A stretch of 64,000 nucleotides of DNA, taken from Pseudomonadota bacterium (GTDB taxonomy: Bacteria > Pseudomonadota > Alphaproteobacteria > Rhizobiales > Beijerinckiaceae). The DNA is taken from assembly GCA_021781815.1 (NCBI GenBank), contig JAJXWB010000001.1:166532-230531 (forward strand), given 5' to 3'. The position numbers and the translations under genes are program-made. Below, in pieces: positions 38,926 to 49,797 of this stretch; positions within the stretch are counted from its first letter, which is position 1; every line of letters begins with the position of its first letter. Under the pieces are notes generated by a model. It was not told where the DNA came from, did not search any database, and saw only the letters and a program-made list of their open reading frames with translations.

Positions 38926-40079
38926 GCGCGCGCAGCGCCCGGATCGAGCGCCGCGTCCAGCAACACCTCCGTGCGTGGACGCTTGCGCGTCACCGCGATC
39001 AGGAACCCCATGCCGAGCGCCAGAGAGATCAGCGAGGAGCCGCCATAACTGATGAACGGCAGCGTCATGCCTTTGGCCGGCATCAACCGCAGGTTAACGG
39101 CAAGATTGATGCAGCTCTGAATCCCGAACAACATTGAGAGCCCCGCCGCCGCGAACCGGCAGAACGGATCTTCGTTGCGCGCGGCGTCCGTAAGGCCGCG
39201 GATGACGATGAACGCGAACAGCGAAACGAGCGCTATGCAGACGATCACGCCGAATTCCTCGCCAGTGACAGCGAAAATGAAATCCGTGTGGCTGTCCGGC
39301 AGAATTCGCTTCAGCGTACCCTCGCCCGGCCCCTTGCCGAACCAGCCGCCGGCGATGAAACTGTCGCGCGCCGTATCAACCTGAAACGTGTCGGTCACTG
39401 CGCCGCCGTCCGATTGCGGCTCCAGGAATTTCAGGATGCGCGCTCGCACATGCGGAACGAACTTGTATGCAGCGAACACGGCGCTCGCGCCGGCGCCGCC
39501 GATGCCCGCCACCCAGAACCAGTGCAGCCCCGCCATGAAGAACAGCGCGCCCCATACGAGCGAAATCAGCATGGTCTGGCCAAAGTCCGGTTGCAGCACG
39601 AGCGGCACGACGGTTGCGGGCAATAACAGGATCGCCATGAAATTCGCAGGCATGTCGCGCCGCCCGCGCGCGCCTTCGGAAAAGGCCCAGGCGGCCAGAA
39701 TGACGAAGGCTGGCTTGACGAATTCCGATGGCTGGATGCCGAAGATCCAACGCCGTGCGCCTTTCACTTCCACGCCAAACAGCAAGGCGGCGACGATGAG
39801 CGCCATAGCGACGACGAACACTGCGAGCGCGACACGACGCACATGGCGCGGCGACAGGAACGACGCGGCGACCAGAACAGCGATCGCAGGCACGAGAAAT
39901 TCCGCCTGTTTGTTGACGAAATAGAACGTTGGCAGATGAAGTCGCTCCGCGACCGGCGGCGAACCGGCCATACCGAACACGAGTCCACACACCATCAGCA
40001 GCGCCAGCGCGCCGAGCAGCCAGCGGTCGACAGTCCACAGCCAATCCGAAAACAGCGTTTGTTCGGCTCGCGATATCAT
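38922..40079 (-). CDS. ftsW: FtsW, septal SEDS peptidoglycan glycosyltransferase
   Basis: 385 residues with about ten membrane helices. SEDS blocks include the [12 protein letters not shown] region, [62 protein letters not shown] (catalytic-loop Asp region) and the closing [24 protein letters not shown]. It works with the transpeptidase FtsI, encoded upstream in this cluster. 4-base overlaps with murD and murG. Confidence 0.96.
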   Translation of the reverse strand: MISRAEQTLFSDWLWTVDRWLLGALALLMVCGLVFGMAGSPPVAERLHLPTFYFVNKQAEFLVPAIAVLVAASFLSPRHVRRVALAVFVVAMALIVAALLFGVEVKGARRWIFGIQPSEFVKPAFVILAAWAFSEGARGRRDMPANFMAILLLPATVVPLVLQPDFGQTMLISLVWGALFFMAGLHWFWVAGIGGAGASAVFAAYKFVPHVRARILKFLEPQSDGGAVTDTFQVDTARDSFIAGGWFGKGPGEGTLKRILPDSHTDFIFAVTGEEFGVIVCIALVSLFAFIVIRGLTDAARNEDPFCRFAAAGLSMLFGIQSCINLAVNLRLMPAKGMTLPFISYGGSSLISLALGMGFLIAVTRKRPRTEVLLDAALDPGAARA

Positions 40080-41470
40080 GACGCGCCTCCAGACTTCAGC
40101 ATGGTTTGCACGAGCGTGCGAAACGTGTCGCCGCGCCGTTCGAAATTGACGAACTGATCGTAGGACGCGCAGGCTGGGGAAAGCAGAACGACCGGCTGCG
40201 CCGCCCTGCTCTGCGCGGCGTCGCGCGCTGCCGACGCTACAGCCCTGTCAAGCGTCTCGCACCGCTCAAACGAAACCGCGCCGTCAAGAGTACGCGCGAA
40301 TTCGTCGGAAGCCGCGCCGATAAGATAGGCCTTCGCAACGCGCCCGAACAAAGGCCGCAGCGGTTCAATTCCGCCTTCCTTCGCCTTGCCGCCGATGATC
40401 CAGTAAATGTCATTGAATGACAGCAGCGCCTTCTCGGCCGCGTCGGCATTCGTCGCTTTTGAGTCGTTGACGAACAGAACGTTTCCACGCCGTCCGACTT
40501 CCTCCATGCGATGCGCAAGTCCGGGAAATCTCGACAATCCTTCTTGCACGCGCGCGCGATCGCGCGCGAGATCCCCGAGCGCAGCGACGGCCGCGCAGGC
40601 GTTTTGCGCATTGTGCGCGCCGCGCAGCGACGCGACGCCGGCAAGATCGGCGATCGGCTCGGATCTGCCAGCCATGCGTCGCGCCACTATCGTCCGTTCC
40701 ACGACTATGCCGTCGGAAAGCTCGGGATGGGCGACAGACACCAAAGTGGTCGGCTGGCCGGCGGCCAGTCGTCTCTCGGCAATCTCTCGCACGTAATGAT
40801 CGTCGACGCTGATCACGGCGACGGCGGAGGCCGCGATCAGACGCTCCTTGATCGCTGCATAATGATCCATCGTCCCGTGACGATCGAGGTGGTCGGGCGT
40901 GAGGTTGAGAAGAACGCCGACAGACGGATCGAGCGAAGGCGTCAGATCGATCTGGAACGACGACATTTCGATCACATGGACGCGGTCCGGCGCAGGCGGA
41001 GACAGCGCGAGAACGGGTACGCCGATATTTCCGCCGATATCGACCTGCCTGCCGAATGCGCTGAACAGATGCGCGATCAGCGCCGTCGTTGTCGATTTTC
41101 CGTTGGTGCCGGTGATTGCGACGAAAGGCGATCGCGGCGAATGCGCGCGCCGCTCACGGCAAAAAATCTCGATATCTCCAATGATCTCGACACCGGCCTC
41201 CTTTGCGCGTTCGACGGTCCAGTGCGGATGCGGATGCGTCAATGGCACGCCCGGCGCCAGCACGAAGGACGAGAACCGCCTCCAGTCCGCCGTGGCGAGG
41301 TCGACCGGCTCGAAACCGGCGGCGCGCGCATTCTGGCGCGCAACCTCGTTATCGTCCCACGCGGCGACCTGCGCGCCGCCCTGCGCGAGCGCCCTGGCGG
41401 CGACGAGCCCCGACCCGCCGAGACCGAACAGCGCAATCGTCTTGTCCGCGAATGTCGTCGCAGCGATCAT
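40076..41470 (-). CDS. murD: UDP-N-acetylmuramoylalanine--D-glutamate ligase
   Basis: 464 residues. N-terminal [21 protein letters not shown] loop [36 protein letters not shown] (carbamylated-Lys/Mg2+ region), LPHRMEEVG-type block [32 protein letters not shown], and [13 protein letters not shown]. It adds D-Glu. The start abuts mraY directly (mraY stop codon at 41471), so they are translated in series. Confidence 0.97.
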   Translation of the reverse strand: MIAATTFADKTIALFGLGGSGLVAARALAQGGAQVAAWDDNEVARQNARAAGFEPVDLATADWRRFSSFVLAPGVPLTHPHPHWTVERAKEAGVEIIGDIEIFCRERRAHSPRSPFVAITGTNGKSTTTALIAHLFSAFGRQVDIGGNIGVPVLALSPPAPDRVHVIEMSSFQIDLTPSLDPSVGVLLNLTPDHLDRHGTMDHYAAIKERLIAASAVAVISVDDHYVREIAERRLAAGQPTTLVSVAHPELSDGIVVERTIVARRMAGRSEPIADLAGVASLRGAHNAQNACAAVAALGDLARDRARVQEGLSRFPGLAHRMEEVGRRGNVLFVNDSKATNADAAEKALLSFNDIYWIIGGKAKEGGIEPLRPLFGRVAKAYLIGAASDEFARTLDGAVSFERCETLDRAVASAARDAAQSRAAQPVVLLSPACASYDQFVNFERRGDTFRTLVQTMLKSGGAS

Positions 41471-42553
41471 TCACCGCACCTTCAGCGTGGAGAGACCGAT
41501 GAGCGCAAGCACGAAGGCGATGATCCAGAACCGCACGACGATCTGAGCCTCCGACCAGCCCAGTTGTTCGAAATGATGGTGGATCGGGGCCATTCGGAAT
41601 ACGCGCTTGCCCGTCAGCTTGAACGAGGCCACCTGTACGATCACCGACAGCGTCTCAAGCACGAACAGGCCGCCGATGATCACCAGCACGATCTCATGCT
41701 TGACCGCCACAGCGACCGTACCGATCAAACCGCCGAGAGCGAGCGATCCGGTGTCGCCCATGAAGATCTGCGCCGGTGGCGCGTTGAACCAGAGGAAGCC
41801 GAGGCCCGCACCGATCAGCGCCGAGCAGATCACCGCCAGTTCGCCCGCGCCGGGCACGAAGTTGATGGCGAGATAATTCGCGAAGATCGCATTGCCCGCG
41901 AGATAGGCGATCAGCGCAAAGGCGCCGCCGGCTATCATCGACGGCACGATCGCCAGCCCGTCGAGACCATCGGTTATGTTGACTGAATTCCCGGCCGCCA
42001 CGATCACCACCGGCCCAACGAGCAGAAATCCGTAACCGAGATTGATTGCGAAGCCCTTGTCGAATGGCAGCGCCAGCATGGTCGTGGCGCTGGTGCCGAC
42101 GCGCATCATCGCGACGCAGGCGATGAGTGCGATAGCCGCCTCGAACGCGAGTCGCGCGCGGCCCGAAAATCCTTTGTGCGACTGACGCGTCACCTTCAGA
42201 TAATCGTCGTAGAAGCCGATCAGTCCAAATCCGGTCATCACGAGCATGACAATCCACACATAGGGATTTTTCAGGTTCGCCCACAGGAGCGTCGCCACGA
42301 TCAGGCCTGACAGGATCATGAGGCCGCCCATGGTCGGCGTGCCCTTCTTGGTCAGCAGATGCGATTGCGGCCCGTCCTCGCGGATCGGCTGGCCCTTGCC
42401 CTGCTTGATGCGCAGCGCCGCGATGATGTCGGGTCCGAAGAAAAAAACGAAAAACAGCGCCGTTGCGGCTGCGCCGCCAGCGCGGAACGTGATGTAGCGA
42501 AAGAGATTGAGCGGACTGAAAATATGGTTGAAGTCCGCGAGCCAGGTCAGCAT
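41471..42553 (-). CDS. mraY: Phospho-MurNAc-pentapeptide translocase
   Basis: 360 residues from ATG 42553 ([28 protein letters not shown]), exactly the family length; the longer open frame upstream overlaps murF. Ten-helix integral membrane enzyme with [10 protein letters not shown], the Asp-rich FYDDYLK loop, [22 protein letters not shown] and the C-terminal [12 protein letters not shown] motif. It makes lipid I from UDP-MurNAc-pentapeptide and undecaprenyl phosphate. 4 bases separate it from murF. Confidence 0.97.
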   Translation of the reverse strand: MLTWLADFNHIFSPLNLFRYITFRAGGAAATALFFVFFFGPDIIAALRIKQGKGQPIREDGPQSHLLTKKGTPTMGGLMILSGLIVATLLWANLKNPYVWIVMLVMTGFGLIGFYDDYLKVTRQSHKGFSGRARLAFEAAIALIACVAMMRVGTSATTMLALPFDKGFAINLGYGFLLVGPVVIVAAGNSVNITDGLDGLAIVPSMIAGGAFALIAYLAGNAIFANYLAINFVPGAGELAVICSALIGAGLGFLWFNAPPAQIFMGDTGSLALGGLIGTVAVAVKHEIVLVIIGGLFVLETLSVIVQVASFKLTGKRVFRMAPIHHHFEQLGWSEAQIVVRFWIIAFVLALIGLSTLKVR

Positions 42554-42557
42554 GTCT

Positions 42558-43988
42558 TTATCCTTGCGCGGGCGCGTCGATGTTGACTGTGAAATGCTTT
42601 CGGAGCGCCGTAACAATCGAGCCCATGCGACTGCCGTGGGAGCCCTTGATCATCACGACGTCGCCCGCTCGCAGCCCGTCGACGACATAGGGTTCGAGCG
42701 CGTCCGCGCTCGGGGCATAGGCGCCGCGGCGCGAGGGAGGAATTGCGTCATACAGCGCCCGCATCAAGGGCCCTGCCGCAAAGACAAGGTCTATGCCGTT
42801 GCGTTCGATGTCAGCCACGTGCGCAGCGTGCAAATATTCGGCCTGCGGACCGAGCTCGAGCATGTCGCCGAGCACTGCGATCCGACGGACGCCTGAAGCT
42901 TCGCCGAGGAGATCAAGCGCGGCTTGCATCGAGGCTGGATTGGCGTTGTAGCTCTCGTCGATGAGTATGAACTCGCCGTCTGGCGCTCGCAGAACCTCGC
43001 GTTGCCCGCGTCCGCTGGGCGGCGCGAACGCAGCGAAACCGCGCGCGGTCGCCTCGAAGTCAAGACCGACGGCGCGCGCCGCCAGCAGAACGGCGAGCGA
43101 ATTCAGCGCGACATGGCGGCCCGGCGCGCCAATCGTATAGCCGAGATCGCGCCCTAGCGCGCGCGCAGTCACACGGGATTTTTCTCCAATTACGTGGCAT
43201 GACAATAGCCGCGCCTCTGCGCCCTCGCTCTCACCGAACGAAAGGACGAAGCGCGCTTGCGACTCTCTGGCTGCATTGTTCAGGCGCTCGAATTGGGCGT
43301 CGTCACGATTGAGCACCGCGACCCCGCCCTTGACGAGGCCAGAAAAGATTTCGGCCTTGGCGTCAGCGATCGCTTCTATCGATGCGAAATGTTCGAGATG
43401 AACCGGCGCGATGCGTGTGATGATCGCAACATGCGGTTGCACCATGCCGACGAGCGGCGTGATTTCCCCGGGATGATTCATGCCAATCTCGAACACGCCG
43501 TAGCGGGCGGTCGCCGGCATGCGCGCCAGCGACAGGGGCACGCCCCAGTGATTGTTGTAGGACGCGACCGAGGCATGCGTTTTCCCGACGCCGGAGAGTA
43601 CGGCGCGCAGCAGCTCTTTGGTGGTTGTCTTGCCGACCGAACCCGTCACCGCGACGATGCGCGCCTTGGAACGCGCGCGCGCGGCGCGCCCGAGGCCTTC
43701 GAGCGCCGCCAGCGTATCTTTGACGACGTAGAGCGGACCCTCTCCCATCAACCCCTGCGCGTGCGCCTCATCGACCACGGCGGCGGCGGCGCCTTTTTCG
43801 AAAGCAGCCCGGACATAGTCGTGACCATCGCTGTTCTCGCCCCTGATCGCCACAAACAGATCGTCTTGCTTCAACGTCCGCGTATCGATCGATACGCCAT
43901 TGATGCCTTGCTCGGGCAATCCGCCGCTAACGCGCGCATTCAGCGGCGCGACAAGTCCGAGTGCCGACCAGAGCGGGTCGCGGGTCAT
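42558..43988 (-). CDS. murF: UDP-MurNAc-tripeptide--D-alanyl-D-alanine ligase
   Basis: 476 residues. Mur-ligase pattern: [20 protein letters not shown] at the N-terminus, ATP loop [31 protein letters not shown] and [30 protein letters not shown] and [12 protein letters not shown]. It adds the D-Ala-D-Ala dipeptide produced by Ddl of the same cluster. 4-base overlap with murE. Confidence 0.97.
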   Translation of the reverse strand: MTRDPLWSALGLVAPLNARVSGGLPEQGINGVSIDTRTLKQDDLFVAIRGENSDGHDYVRAAFEKGAAAAVVDEAHAQGLMGEGPLYVVKDTLAALEGLGRAARARSKARIVAVTGSVGKTTTKELLRAVLSGVGKTHASVASYNNHWGVPLSLARMPATARYGVFEIGMNHPGEITPLVGMVQPHVAIITRIAPVHLEHFASIEAIADAKAEIFSGLVKGGVAVLNRDDAQFERLNNAARESQARFVLSFGESEGAEARLLSCHVIGEKSRVTARALGRDLGYTIGAPGRHVALNSLAVLLAARAVGLDFEATARGFAAFAPPSGRGQREVLRAPDGEFILIDESYNANPASMQAALDLLGEASGVRRIAVLGDMLELGPQAEYLHAAHVADIERNGIDLVFAAGPLMRALYDAIPPSRRGAYAPSADALEPYVVDGLRAGDVVMIKGSHGSRMGSIVTALRKHFTVNIDAPAQG

Positions 43989-45442
43989 GCCTTGCTGCTC
44001 CTGAGCGCCGAGCGAACGGCCTCATGATCTGAAAAATGAAGAACGTTTGAACCCACGATCTGGCCGGTTTCGTGACCTTTCCCGGCTACAAGCAGAACGT
44101 CGCCGGGTTCGAGCATACCGACGCCCGCCTCGATCGCCGCAGCGCGATCGCCGATTTCGCGCACATCCGCGCCGCGAATGGCGCTTGCGCCTTCCAGAAT
44201 GGCGGCGCGTATCGCGGCTGGCGACTCGCTGCGCGGATTGTCGTCGGTCACGATCGTCACGTCGGCGCCGCGCGCGGAAATTTCGCCCATGATCGGGCGC
44301 TTGCCGCGATCGCGATCGCCGCCGCAGCCAAACACGACAATCAGCTTTCCGCGAGCGAACGGCCGCAGCGTCGCAAGCGCCGTCTGCAGCGCGTCCGGCT
44401 TGTGCGCATAATCGACGAAGGCCGCCCCGCCATTGCGACTCCCGATCCGTTCGATACGGCCCGGCGCGCCTTCGAGCTTCTCGAGCGCGCTGAACACCGC
44501 CTCCGGGCGTTCGCCCGTCGCCAGCGCCATCCCCGCGGCGACGAGCGCGTTGGACGCCTGGAAAGCGCCAGCAAGCGGCAGGAGGACGTTGATCGCCCGA
44601 CCGTGGTGCTCGAGCGACAGCCGCGTTGAAAATCCATCTGGTTCGTGCGCGAGGAGCCTTATCGCCTCTCCGGCGCGTCCAACAGTCATCACGCGCAGCT
44701 TCCGCGCGACGCACGCAGCGATCACGCGATCCGCAACATTGCTGTCGGCATCGATCACCGCGGGTTGGCCGGGTTGCAGCAGCGTGTCGAACAATCGGAT
44801 TTTTGCGGCGAGATAATCGTCGAGCGTCGCATGATAATCGAGGTGATCGCGCGACAGATTTGTAAAGGCGCCGGCCGAAAGCCTTACACCGTCGAGACGT
44901 CGCTGGTCCAGTCCATGCGACGACGCTTCCATCGCCAGATGCGTGACTCCGTCTGCAGCAAGCTGCGCCAGATTCCGATGCAGCGAGATCGGGTCCGGCG
45001 TCGTCAGCGAGCCATACACGGCGCCTGAGGGCGCAACGAGCCCGATCGTGCCAAGTGAGGCGGCCGCCCGCCCGCAGCTCAACCATATCTGACGAAGGAA
45101 GGCTGCGACCGATGTCTTGCCGCTGGTGCCTGTAACCGCGGCGATCGTCGCGGGCTGCGCAGGAAAAAAGCGCGCCGCTGCGTGCGCAAGCGCAAGCCGA
45201 ACGTCGCGCACGACGACCACCGGCGCGCCGATGTCGCGATCTGGCGCGCGCGAGGCGACAACCGCGATCGCGCCATGCGAAACGGCCTCTGGCGCAAAGC
45301 TCAGGCCATCGGCAACCGTTCCCGGCGCAGCGAAAAACAGCGCGCCCGCCTCGACCTTGCGGCTGTCGAAAGCGAGCGACGCGACCTCCCGCGCTGCGAA
45401 TGCTTCATGCGCCGCTTCAGGAATGAGAGCGTCGAACCTCAT
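43985..45442 (-). CDS. murE: UDP-MurNAc-Ala-Glu--meso-diaminopimelate ligase
   Basis: 485 residues from ATG 45442 (MRFDALIPEAAHEAF), which shares one base with the ftsI stop; the longer open frame is a shadow over ftsI. It has SLAFDSRKVEAGALFFAAPG, ATP loop VTGTSGKTSVAAFLRQ, MEASSHGLDQRRLDGV and YAHKPDALQTALATL. The DNPR motif (VTDDNPRSESP) selects meso-diaminopimelate rather than L-lysine, so the peptidoglycan is the Gram-negative DAP type. Confidence 0.97.
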   Translation of the reverse strand: MRFDALIPEAAHEAFAAREVASLAFDSRKVEAGALFFAAPGTVADGLSFAPEAVSHGAIAVVASRAPDRDIGAPVVVVRDVRLALAHAAARFFPAQPATIAAVTGTSGKTSVAAFLRQIWLSCGRAAASLGTIGLVAPSGAVYGSLTTPDPISLHRNLAQLAADGVTHLAMEASSHGLDQRRLDGVRLSAGAFTNLSRDHLDYHATLDDYLAAKIRLFDTLLQPGQPAVIDADSNVADRVIAACVARKLRVMTVGRAGEAIRLLAHEPDGFSTRLSLEHHGRAINVLLPLAGAFQASNALVAAGMALATGERPEAVFSALEKLEGAPGRIERIGSRNGGAAFVDYAHKPDALQTALATLRPFARGKLIVVFGCGGDRDRGKRPIMGEISARGADVTIVTDDNPRSESPAAIRAAILEGASAIRGADVREIGDRAAAIEAGVGMLEPGDVLLVAGKGHETGQIVGSNVLHFSDHEAVRSALRSSKA

Positions 45443-47295
45443 CAATCTTCTTCCTGCGCCTTGCCCGCGGGCGAGTTCGCCTGCTTGTAGCCAAGCTTGG
45501 CCAGCAGCGGGAAAGGCAGTTCCGGCAGCTTGAACCGCGGCTCGAGTCCGAGCAATGGCCCGACGCGTTCGATGATCTGCCCTGTCACCAAACCCGAATT
45601 CCAGGCCGCGGTCGTGAAGCCATGTGTCTCCGGCGTCGCCTGTGGGTCGTCCATTACGGTCGCAAAGAGATATTTCGGTTTGTCGGCCGGCGCAATCGCC
45701 ATGAAGGTCGTGAAAACTTTCGTCTTCGAATAATGCCCGTTGACGACCTTTTCTGCGGTTCCGGTTTTCCCGCCGATAAAATAGCCGGCGATGTTCGCCT
45801 TGCGCGCGCTGCCGATCTCCGCATTGAGGCGCATTACGTACCGCAGCGCCTCGCTGGTTTCCGGCCGGACGGCCTGCGGAGCGTTCCGCTTCGCGTCGGC
45901 TTCGCTGCGCTTGAGAAACGTCGGCTTGATCAGGTAACCGCCATTGACGAGCGCGCCCACAGCCATCATCGCTTGCAGCGGCGCGACCGCGAGACCGTGA
46001 CCGAAGGCGATCGTCATCGTGTTCAGCTCGCCCCATGTCCGGGGCAGAATTGGCTCGGCTGATTCCGGCAGTTCCGTGCGCATCCGGTCGAGCTGGCCCA
46101 TCTTGCGCAAAAACGCCTGATGGCCATCGACTCCGACCATCAGAGCCATCCGCGCCGTGCCAATATTCGAGGAGTAGGTGAACACTTCCGGCACTGTCAG
46201 CGCGCGATTCTGGCCGTGATAGTCGTGGATCTGAAATCGGCCATAGCGCAGCGCGCCATGCGCGTCTATGCGCGAATTGAGATTGACCTTGTTGGAGTCG
46301 AGCGCCATCGCAATCGTCAGCGCCTTGAACGTCGACCCCATCTCGTAGACGCCGACATTCATGCGGTTGATGTGGTCGGGCGCAAGTGCGTCGGACGGAT
46401 TGTTCGGGTCGTAATCCGGCAGCGATGCGAGCGCGATAACTTCTCCGGTGTTGACATCGAGAATGGCTGCGGCCGCGGCTTTCGCCTTGAACTTTTCAAG
46501 TCCCTTCGCCAATTCGTCGCGTACCGCGAACGTAGCCTTTGCATCCAGCGACAGCGCGATCGGCGCAAGATTCTCGGCGCTGAGATTGAACCCGGCGCCG
46601 TGCAGATCGGCCAGCCCCTGCCCATCGATGAATTTTTCGATTCCGGCGATACCCTGGTTATCGACATTCGTGAACCCGAGCACGTGCGCGCCAACCGGGC
46701 CATTGGGATAGACGCGCTTGTTCTCCGGCCAGAAGCCGACGCCCGGCAATCCCAGCCGATAAACCTCCTGCTGCTGCTTCGGCGTGATCTCGCGCTTGAC
46801 CCAGACGAAGCCCTTGCGCGAACCGAGCCGCTCGCGCAATTCCTTCGGATCGACATCCGGCAGCGCGGCGGTGAGCAATTCGGTCGCTTCATCCTTGTCG
46901 ATGATGCGGCGCGGCTCGGCGAACACCGACATTGTCTTCACGTCGGTCGCCAGAACTTCGCCATTGCGATCAAGGATGTCGGGCCGCGCCGCCGCGCTCG
47001 CTTCCGCCGCAGCTGTACGCATGCTCGCAGGCTCCGGCTTGAAGCCTAGCCACACGAGCTTTCCGGCGATCAGTAGATAGACCGCGGCAAACCCGATCGC
47101 GACGAACCGCACGCGGCGGTCGCTCTTTTCGAGACGCGTCGAGAACAGGCGCCGCAGCCACGCGCGCGAGAGGTCCGACGACGGTTGCGCCGCTTGCGGC
47201 CCATCGTCGTAGATTTCGATCTCCGCATCGGGCGCGGGCGCTTCAGCTGCGGATTTCATCAGCTGCGGATCTGGAATCTGCATGTGGTCGCTCAT
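45442..47295 (-). CDS. ftsI: FtsI (PBP3), septal peptidoglycan transpeptidase
   Basis: 617 residues from ATG 47295 (MSDHMQIPDPQLM), which starts right after ftsL. Cytosolic acidic N-terminus (~1-60), one membrane helix (about 66-82, FVAIGFAAVYLLIAGKLVW), PBP dimerisation domain (RPDILDRNGEVLATDVKT), and transpeptidase domain with the SxxK motif in YEMGSTFKALTIAM, SSN in TYSSNIGTARM and KTG in IGGKTGTAEKVV. It crosslinks septal peptidoglycan as partner of FtsW. It is coupled to murE. Confidence 0.97.
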   Translation of the reverse strand: MSDHMQIPDPQLMKSAAEAPAPDAEIEIYDDGPQAAQPSSDLSRAWLRRLFSTRLEKSDRRVRFVAIGFAAVYLLIAGKLVWLGFKPEPASMRTAAAEASAAARPDILDRNGEVLATDVKTMSVFAEPRRIIDKDEATELLTAALPDVDPKELRERLGSRKGFVWVKREITPKQQQEVYRLGLPGVGFWPENKRVYPNGPVGAHVLGFTNVDNQGIAGIEKFIDGQGLADLHGAGFNLSAENLAPIALSLDAKATFAVRDELAKGLEKFKAKAAAAAILDVNTGEVIALASLPDYDPNNPSDALAPDHINRMNVGVYEMGSTFKALTIAMALDSNKVNLNSRIDAHGALRYGRFQIHDYHGQNRALTVPEVFTYSSNIGTARMALMVGVDGHQAFLRKMGQLDRMRTELPESAEPILPRTWGELNTMTIAFGHGLAVAPLQAMMAVGALVNGGYLIKPTFLKRSEADAKRNAPQAVRPETSEALRYVMRLNAEIGSARKANIAGYFIGGKTGTAEKVVNGHYSKTKVFTTFMAIAPADKPKYLFATVMDDPQATPETHGFTTAAWNSGLVTGQIIERVGPLLGLEPRFKLPELPFPLLAKLGYKQANSPAGKAQEED

Positions 47296-47296
47296 G

Positions 47297-47692
47297 TCAG
47301 CGCGCTCCACCTGGCATTGATGACGGCGTCGCAGGCGTGCTCGCGCGCGCAGGCGTGTTGGTTGGCGCGGCGAGCCCGAGCGCCTCGAGTTTGCGACCAA
47401 TCTCGTCGCCCCTGGGCGCCCGGTCGGGCAATGCTGCGACGGTCGTCATCTGGATCGGGCGCGTCACATCAAGGTCGAGATATTTGTCGGCGAGCGGCTC
47501 GAGACGGTCGGGCCGCACGAGATGCGACCATTCAGCCTTTTGCATGCCGATCGCGTCGCGCTCTTGCTGGATCTCCCGCGTCAGCTTGGCAATCTGATCG
47601 GAGCGGTAAAGCGTCTGGTACTTGATCGAATAGGCGTAGACCGCCGAGCCGAGTAGCGCGGCGCAGGCGGCGATGTTCAGAAACCGGATCAT
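47297..47692 (-). CDS. ftsL: FtsL-like division protein
   Basis: 131 residues. One membrane helix near the start ([30 protein letters not shown]), then a heptad-like coiled coil ([39 protein letters not shown]), the alphaproteobacterial FtsL pattern. The C-terminus is an Ala/Pro/Thr-rich tail. Sequence identity in this family is low, so position between rsmH and ftsI (4-base overlap and 1-base gap) carries much of the weight. It recruits FtsI/FtsW through the FtsQLB complex. Confidence 0.9.
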   Translation of the reverse strand: MIRFLNIAACAALLGSAVYAYSIKYQTLYRSDQIAKLTREIQQERDAIGMQKAEWSHLVRPDRLEPLADKYLDLDVTRPIQMTTVAALPDRAPRGDEIGRKLEALGLAAPTNTPARASTPATPSSMPGGAR

Positions 47693-48732
47693 TTCCGTTT
47701 CCCCTTCGCGCGCTCGGGAAGTCCCGCGAGTTCCGCAATCCGCGGATCGAGTCCGAGCGCCGGCGCAGACGTTCGCAGCGCGACGCGCAATTTCGCGCTG
47801 CGCGCGCGCACATTGGCCTCAACCTCATCCGCTGATGGGGCGACCGGCTTCGGTCCCTCAAGAACGAAGGTCGGTTCGGGCGGCGCCGGTTCGCCCGGCA
47901 ACAGGCGCGAGCGCGCAGCTCCTCGCCCCGAGCGTTGCGCGAAAAATTGCTTGACGATGCGATCTTCGAGCGAATGAAAGGTCACCACCGCCAGCGCGCC
48001 ACCCGCAACGAGCATCTCCTCGGCGCCAACCAGCGCGCGCACGAGTTCGCCGAGTTCGTCGTTGACCGCGATGCGCAGCGCCTGGAACGTCCGGGTCGCC
48101 GGATGGATTTCGTGAGGTTTGCTCGGAATGGCGCGCTGCACCAGATCGGCAAGCTCGGCCGTCGTCGTGATCGGTCCGGCTTCGCGCGTCTTCGCGATGA
48201 AGCGCGCGATACGACGCGATGCGCGCTCTTCTCCGTAGTAATAGAGAATGTCGGCGATACGCTCTTCGCTTTCGCCGTTCACGATGTCGGCAGCGCTCAA
48301 CCCCCGCTTTTCCATGCGCATGTCGAGCGGCCCGTCGAAGCGGAACGAGAAGCCGCGATCGGCTTCGTCGAACTGCATCGACGAGACGCCGATGTCGAGC
48401 GCGACGCCGTCGATCGTCTCGACTCCGCGCGCCCGGAGTTCCCGGGCAAGGTCGCCGAAGCGCGCCTCGATCAGGATGAGGCGACCGTTCGATTCGGCGA
48501 CAAGATCCAGTCCGGCGCGAATAGCGCCAGGATCTCGATCGAAGGCGATGACACGTGTTCCTGGAATGGCGAGGATCGCGCGCGAATAGCCGCCCGCGCC
48601 AAATGTGCCGTCGACGTAGACGCCGCCCGCGCGCGGCCGCAGCGCGGCGACAGCTTCATGGAGAAGCACGGGAATGTGGCGGGCCGGTCCGCCTGCGGGA
48701 AGCCCTGAAGCGCTCCCGCGGCCCGTTGTCAT
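47689..48732 (-). CDS. rsmH: 16S rRNA (cytosine1402-N4)-methyltransferase RsmH (MraW)
   Basis: 347 residues from ATG 48732 ([14 protein letters not shown]); the open frame beyond it overlaps mra[37 protein letters not shown] is the RsmH N-terminal and SAM motif [67 protein letters not shown] and [15 protein letters not shown] follow. It methylates C1402 of 16S rRNA. Overlaps mraZ and ftsL by 4 bases each. Confidence 0.97.
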   Translation of the reverse strand: MTTGRGSASGLPAGGPARHIPVLLHEAVAALRPRAGGVYVDGTFGAGGYSRAILAIPGTRVIAFDRDPGAIRAGLDLVAESNGRLILIEARFGDLARELRARGVETIDGVALDIGVSSMQFDEADRGFSFRFDGPLDMRMEKRGLSAADIVNGESEERIADILYYYGEERASRRIARFIAKTREAGPITTTAELADLVQRAIPSKPHEIHPATRTFQALRIAVNDELGELVRALVGAEEMLVAGGALAVVTFHSLEDRIVKQFFAQRSGRGAARSRLLPGEPAPPEPTFVLEGPKPVAPSADEVEANVRARSAKLRVALRTSAPALGLDPRIAELAGLPERAKGKRK

Positions 48733-49226
48733 TCCCGTGCTCCATGCGGAAGCGGCGTGTCGTGCGCCGCTCCTCTGGAGCCTGAAATCTTCCGCAGGTC
48801 GCGCGCCCGGTTTCTGGCCTCTTCCTGATGCGCACGGAAGCGTTCCGGCTCCCAGATCTGAAATTTGTGACCGAGCCCCACGAACGTCGCTTCCGACGTT
48901 ACGCCCGCCCGCTGCTTGCAACTCTCGCTCAACTGCACGCGCCCTTCCGGATCCACCTTCAATCGCTCGCTCATGCCAAGCAAAGCGAGCGAAAGCGTAT
49001 CGCGCTCCTCCGTGTAGGGAGGATACGTGTCCAGCAGGCTGTCGATCTCCTTCAGCAGCGCGTGGCCGCCGCAATCGATCGCGTCCGCATCCAGCGACGG
49101 ATGCACGAACAGCCCCTCGAACCCGTCGCGCGCCAGCGCCGCCCGGAACGACGCCGGTATCGACACACGCCCCTTGGCGTCGAGCCGATTGGTGAAATTG
49201 GAAACAAAGCGGTTGTCGTCCGCCAT
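48729..49226 (-). CDS. mraZ: MraZ, transcriptional regulator of the division cluster
   Basis: 165 residues from ATG 49226 ([20 protein letters not shown]). Two AbrB-like repeats: the first [16 protein letters not shown], the second [21 protein letters not shown]. This is the MraZ double swapped-hairpin fold, which forms ring oligomers binding repeated G-rich boxes. The C-terminal ~25 residues are a polar extension. It represses or tunes its own operon, and matching boxes lie ~100 bases upstream. First gene of the division block. Confidence 0.96.
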   Translation of the reverse strand: MADDNRFVSNFTNRLDAKGRVSIPASFRAALARDGFEGLFVHPSLDADAIDCGGHALLKEIDSLLDTYPPYTEERDTLSLALLGMSERLKVDPEGRVQLSESCKQRAGVTSEATFVGLGHKFQIWEPERFRAHQEEARNRARDLRKISGSRGAAHDTPLPHGARE

Positions 49227-49320
49227 CACGCCCACATCCACGCCGCTCCGTTCCCTCTGCGCAAGCAGCTTCCCCGCCCGCCCGACGGGCTGGCTCGAAC
49301 TCTTGCTGCGCAAAACTCAA

Positions 49321-49360
49321 CGGGATGTTTTGGGATAGCATGGGAGATTATGGGCGTCAA
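49321..49360 (-). promoter_or_regulatory. mra promoter with MraZ-type operator boxes
   Basis: On the plus strand CGGGA (49321), TGGGA (49331), TGGGA (49341) and TGGGC (49351) recur with exact 10-bp spacing, each pair separated by 5 AT-rich bases. This is the TGGGN-N5 architecture of MraZ operators. A sigma70-like promoter reading toward mraZ overlaps them: -35 TTGACG (49360-49355) and -10 TATCCC (49337-49332), 17-bp spacer. Binding by MraZ would block the promoter. The box orientation is opposite to the mraZ coding strand. Confidence 0.75.
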
Positions 49361-49461
49361 TCGAGATTGTGAGTCGAAACGGGATTTCCGGCTCTTGCAG
49401 CGCATTAGGCTTCGTTAGTGTTAAGAGAAGGTTGATTCAGGCCGGGCAAGCGGGGTTTCAG

Positions 49462-49797
49462 ATGCGTGGGGCAGGCGTTGCGGCGATTCTGGCGGCTCTG
49501 ATCGCGCCTGCGACGGCCCAGAACATCACGATGGACGGCGTCGCCCGCTCAGCGAGCCTGATGCGCCTGCTCGTCGAATCCTGTCCGGACATCGACCGCG
49601 ACGTCGGCAATCGGTACGTCAACGCATTCAGGGAAGCCGGCGAGAAAAGCTACGGCAAACAGGCCTTTGACCGCACGCTGGCCAGAGAGCTTCCGCGCCG
49701 CGCGCAGGAGGTCCGGGAGGCGGGGGCGAGCGCCTGGTGCGCCGCGCAACGCGCCCGCATGCTGGGCATGGGCGGCGCGGCGCTCTTCAGGAAATAG
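49462..49797 (+). CDS. Small secreted protein of unknown function
   Basis: 111 residues from ATG 49462: signal peptide MRGAGVAAILAALIAPATAQ, then a ~90-residue helical mature part with two Cys (LVESCPDID and SAWCAAQRARML), which could form one disulfide. The frame is open 31 codons upstream, but a signal peptide directly at this ATG supports it. I do not recognise a family. It diverges from mraZ and converges with the acyltransferase gene (11-base overlap of 3' ends). Confidence 0.65.
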   Translation: MRGAGVAAILAALIAPATAQNITMDGVARSASLMRLLVESCPDIDRDVGNRYVNAFREAGEKSYGKQAFDRTLARELPRRAQEVREAGASAWCAAQRARMLGMGGAALFRK

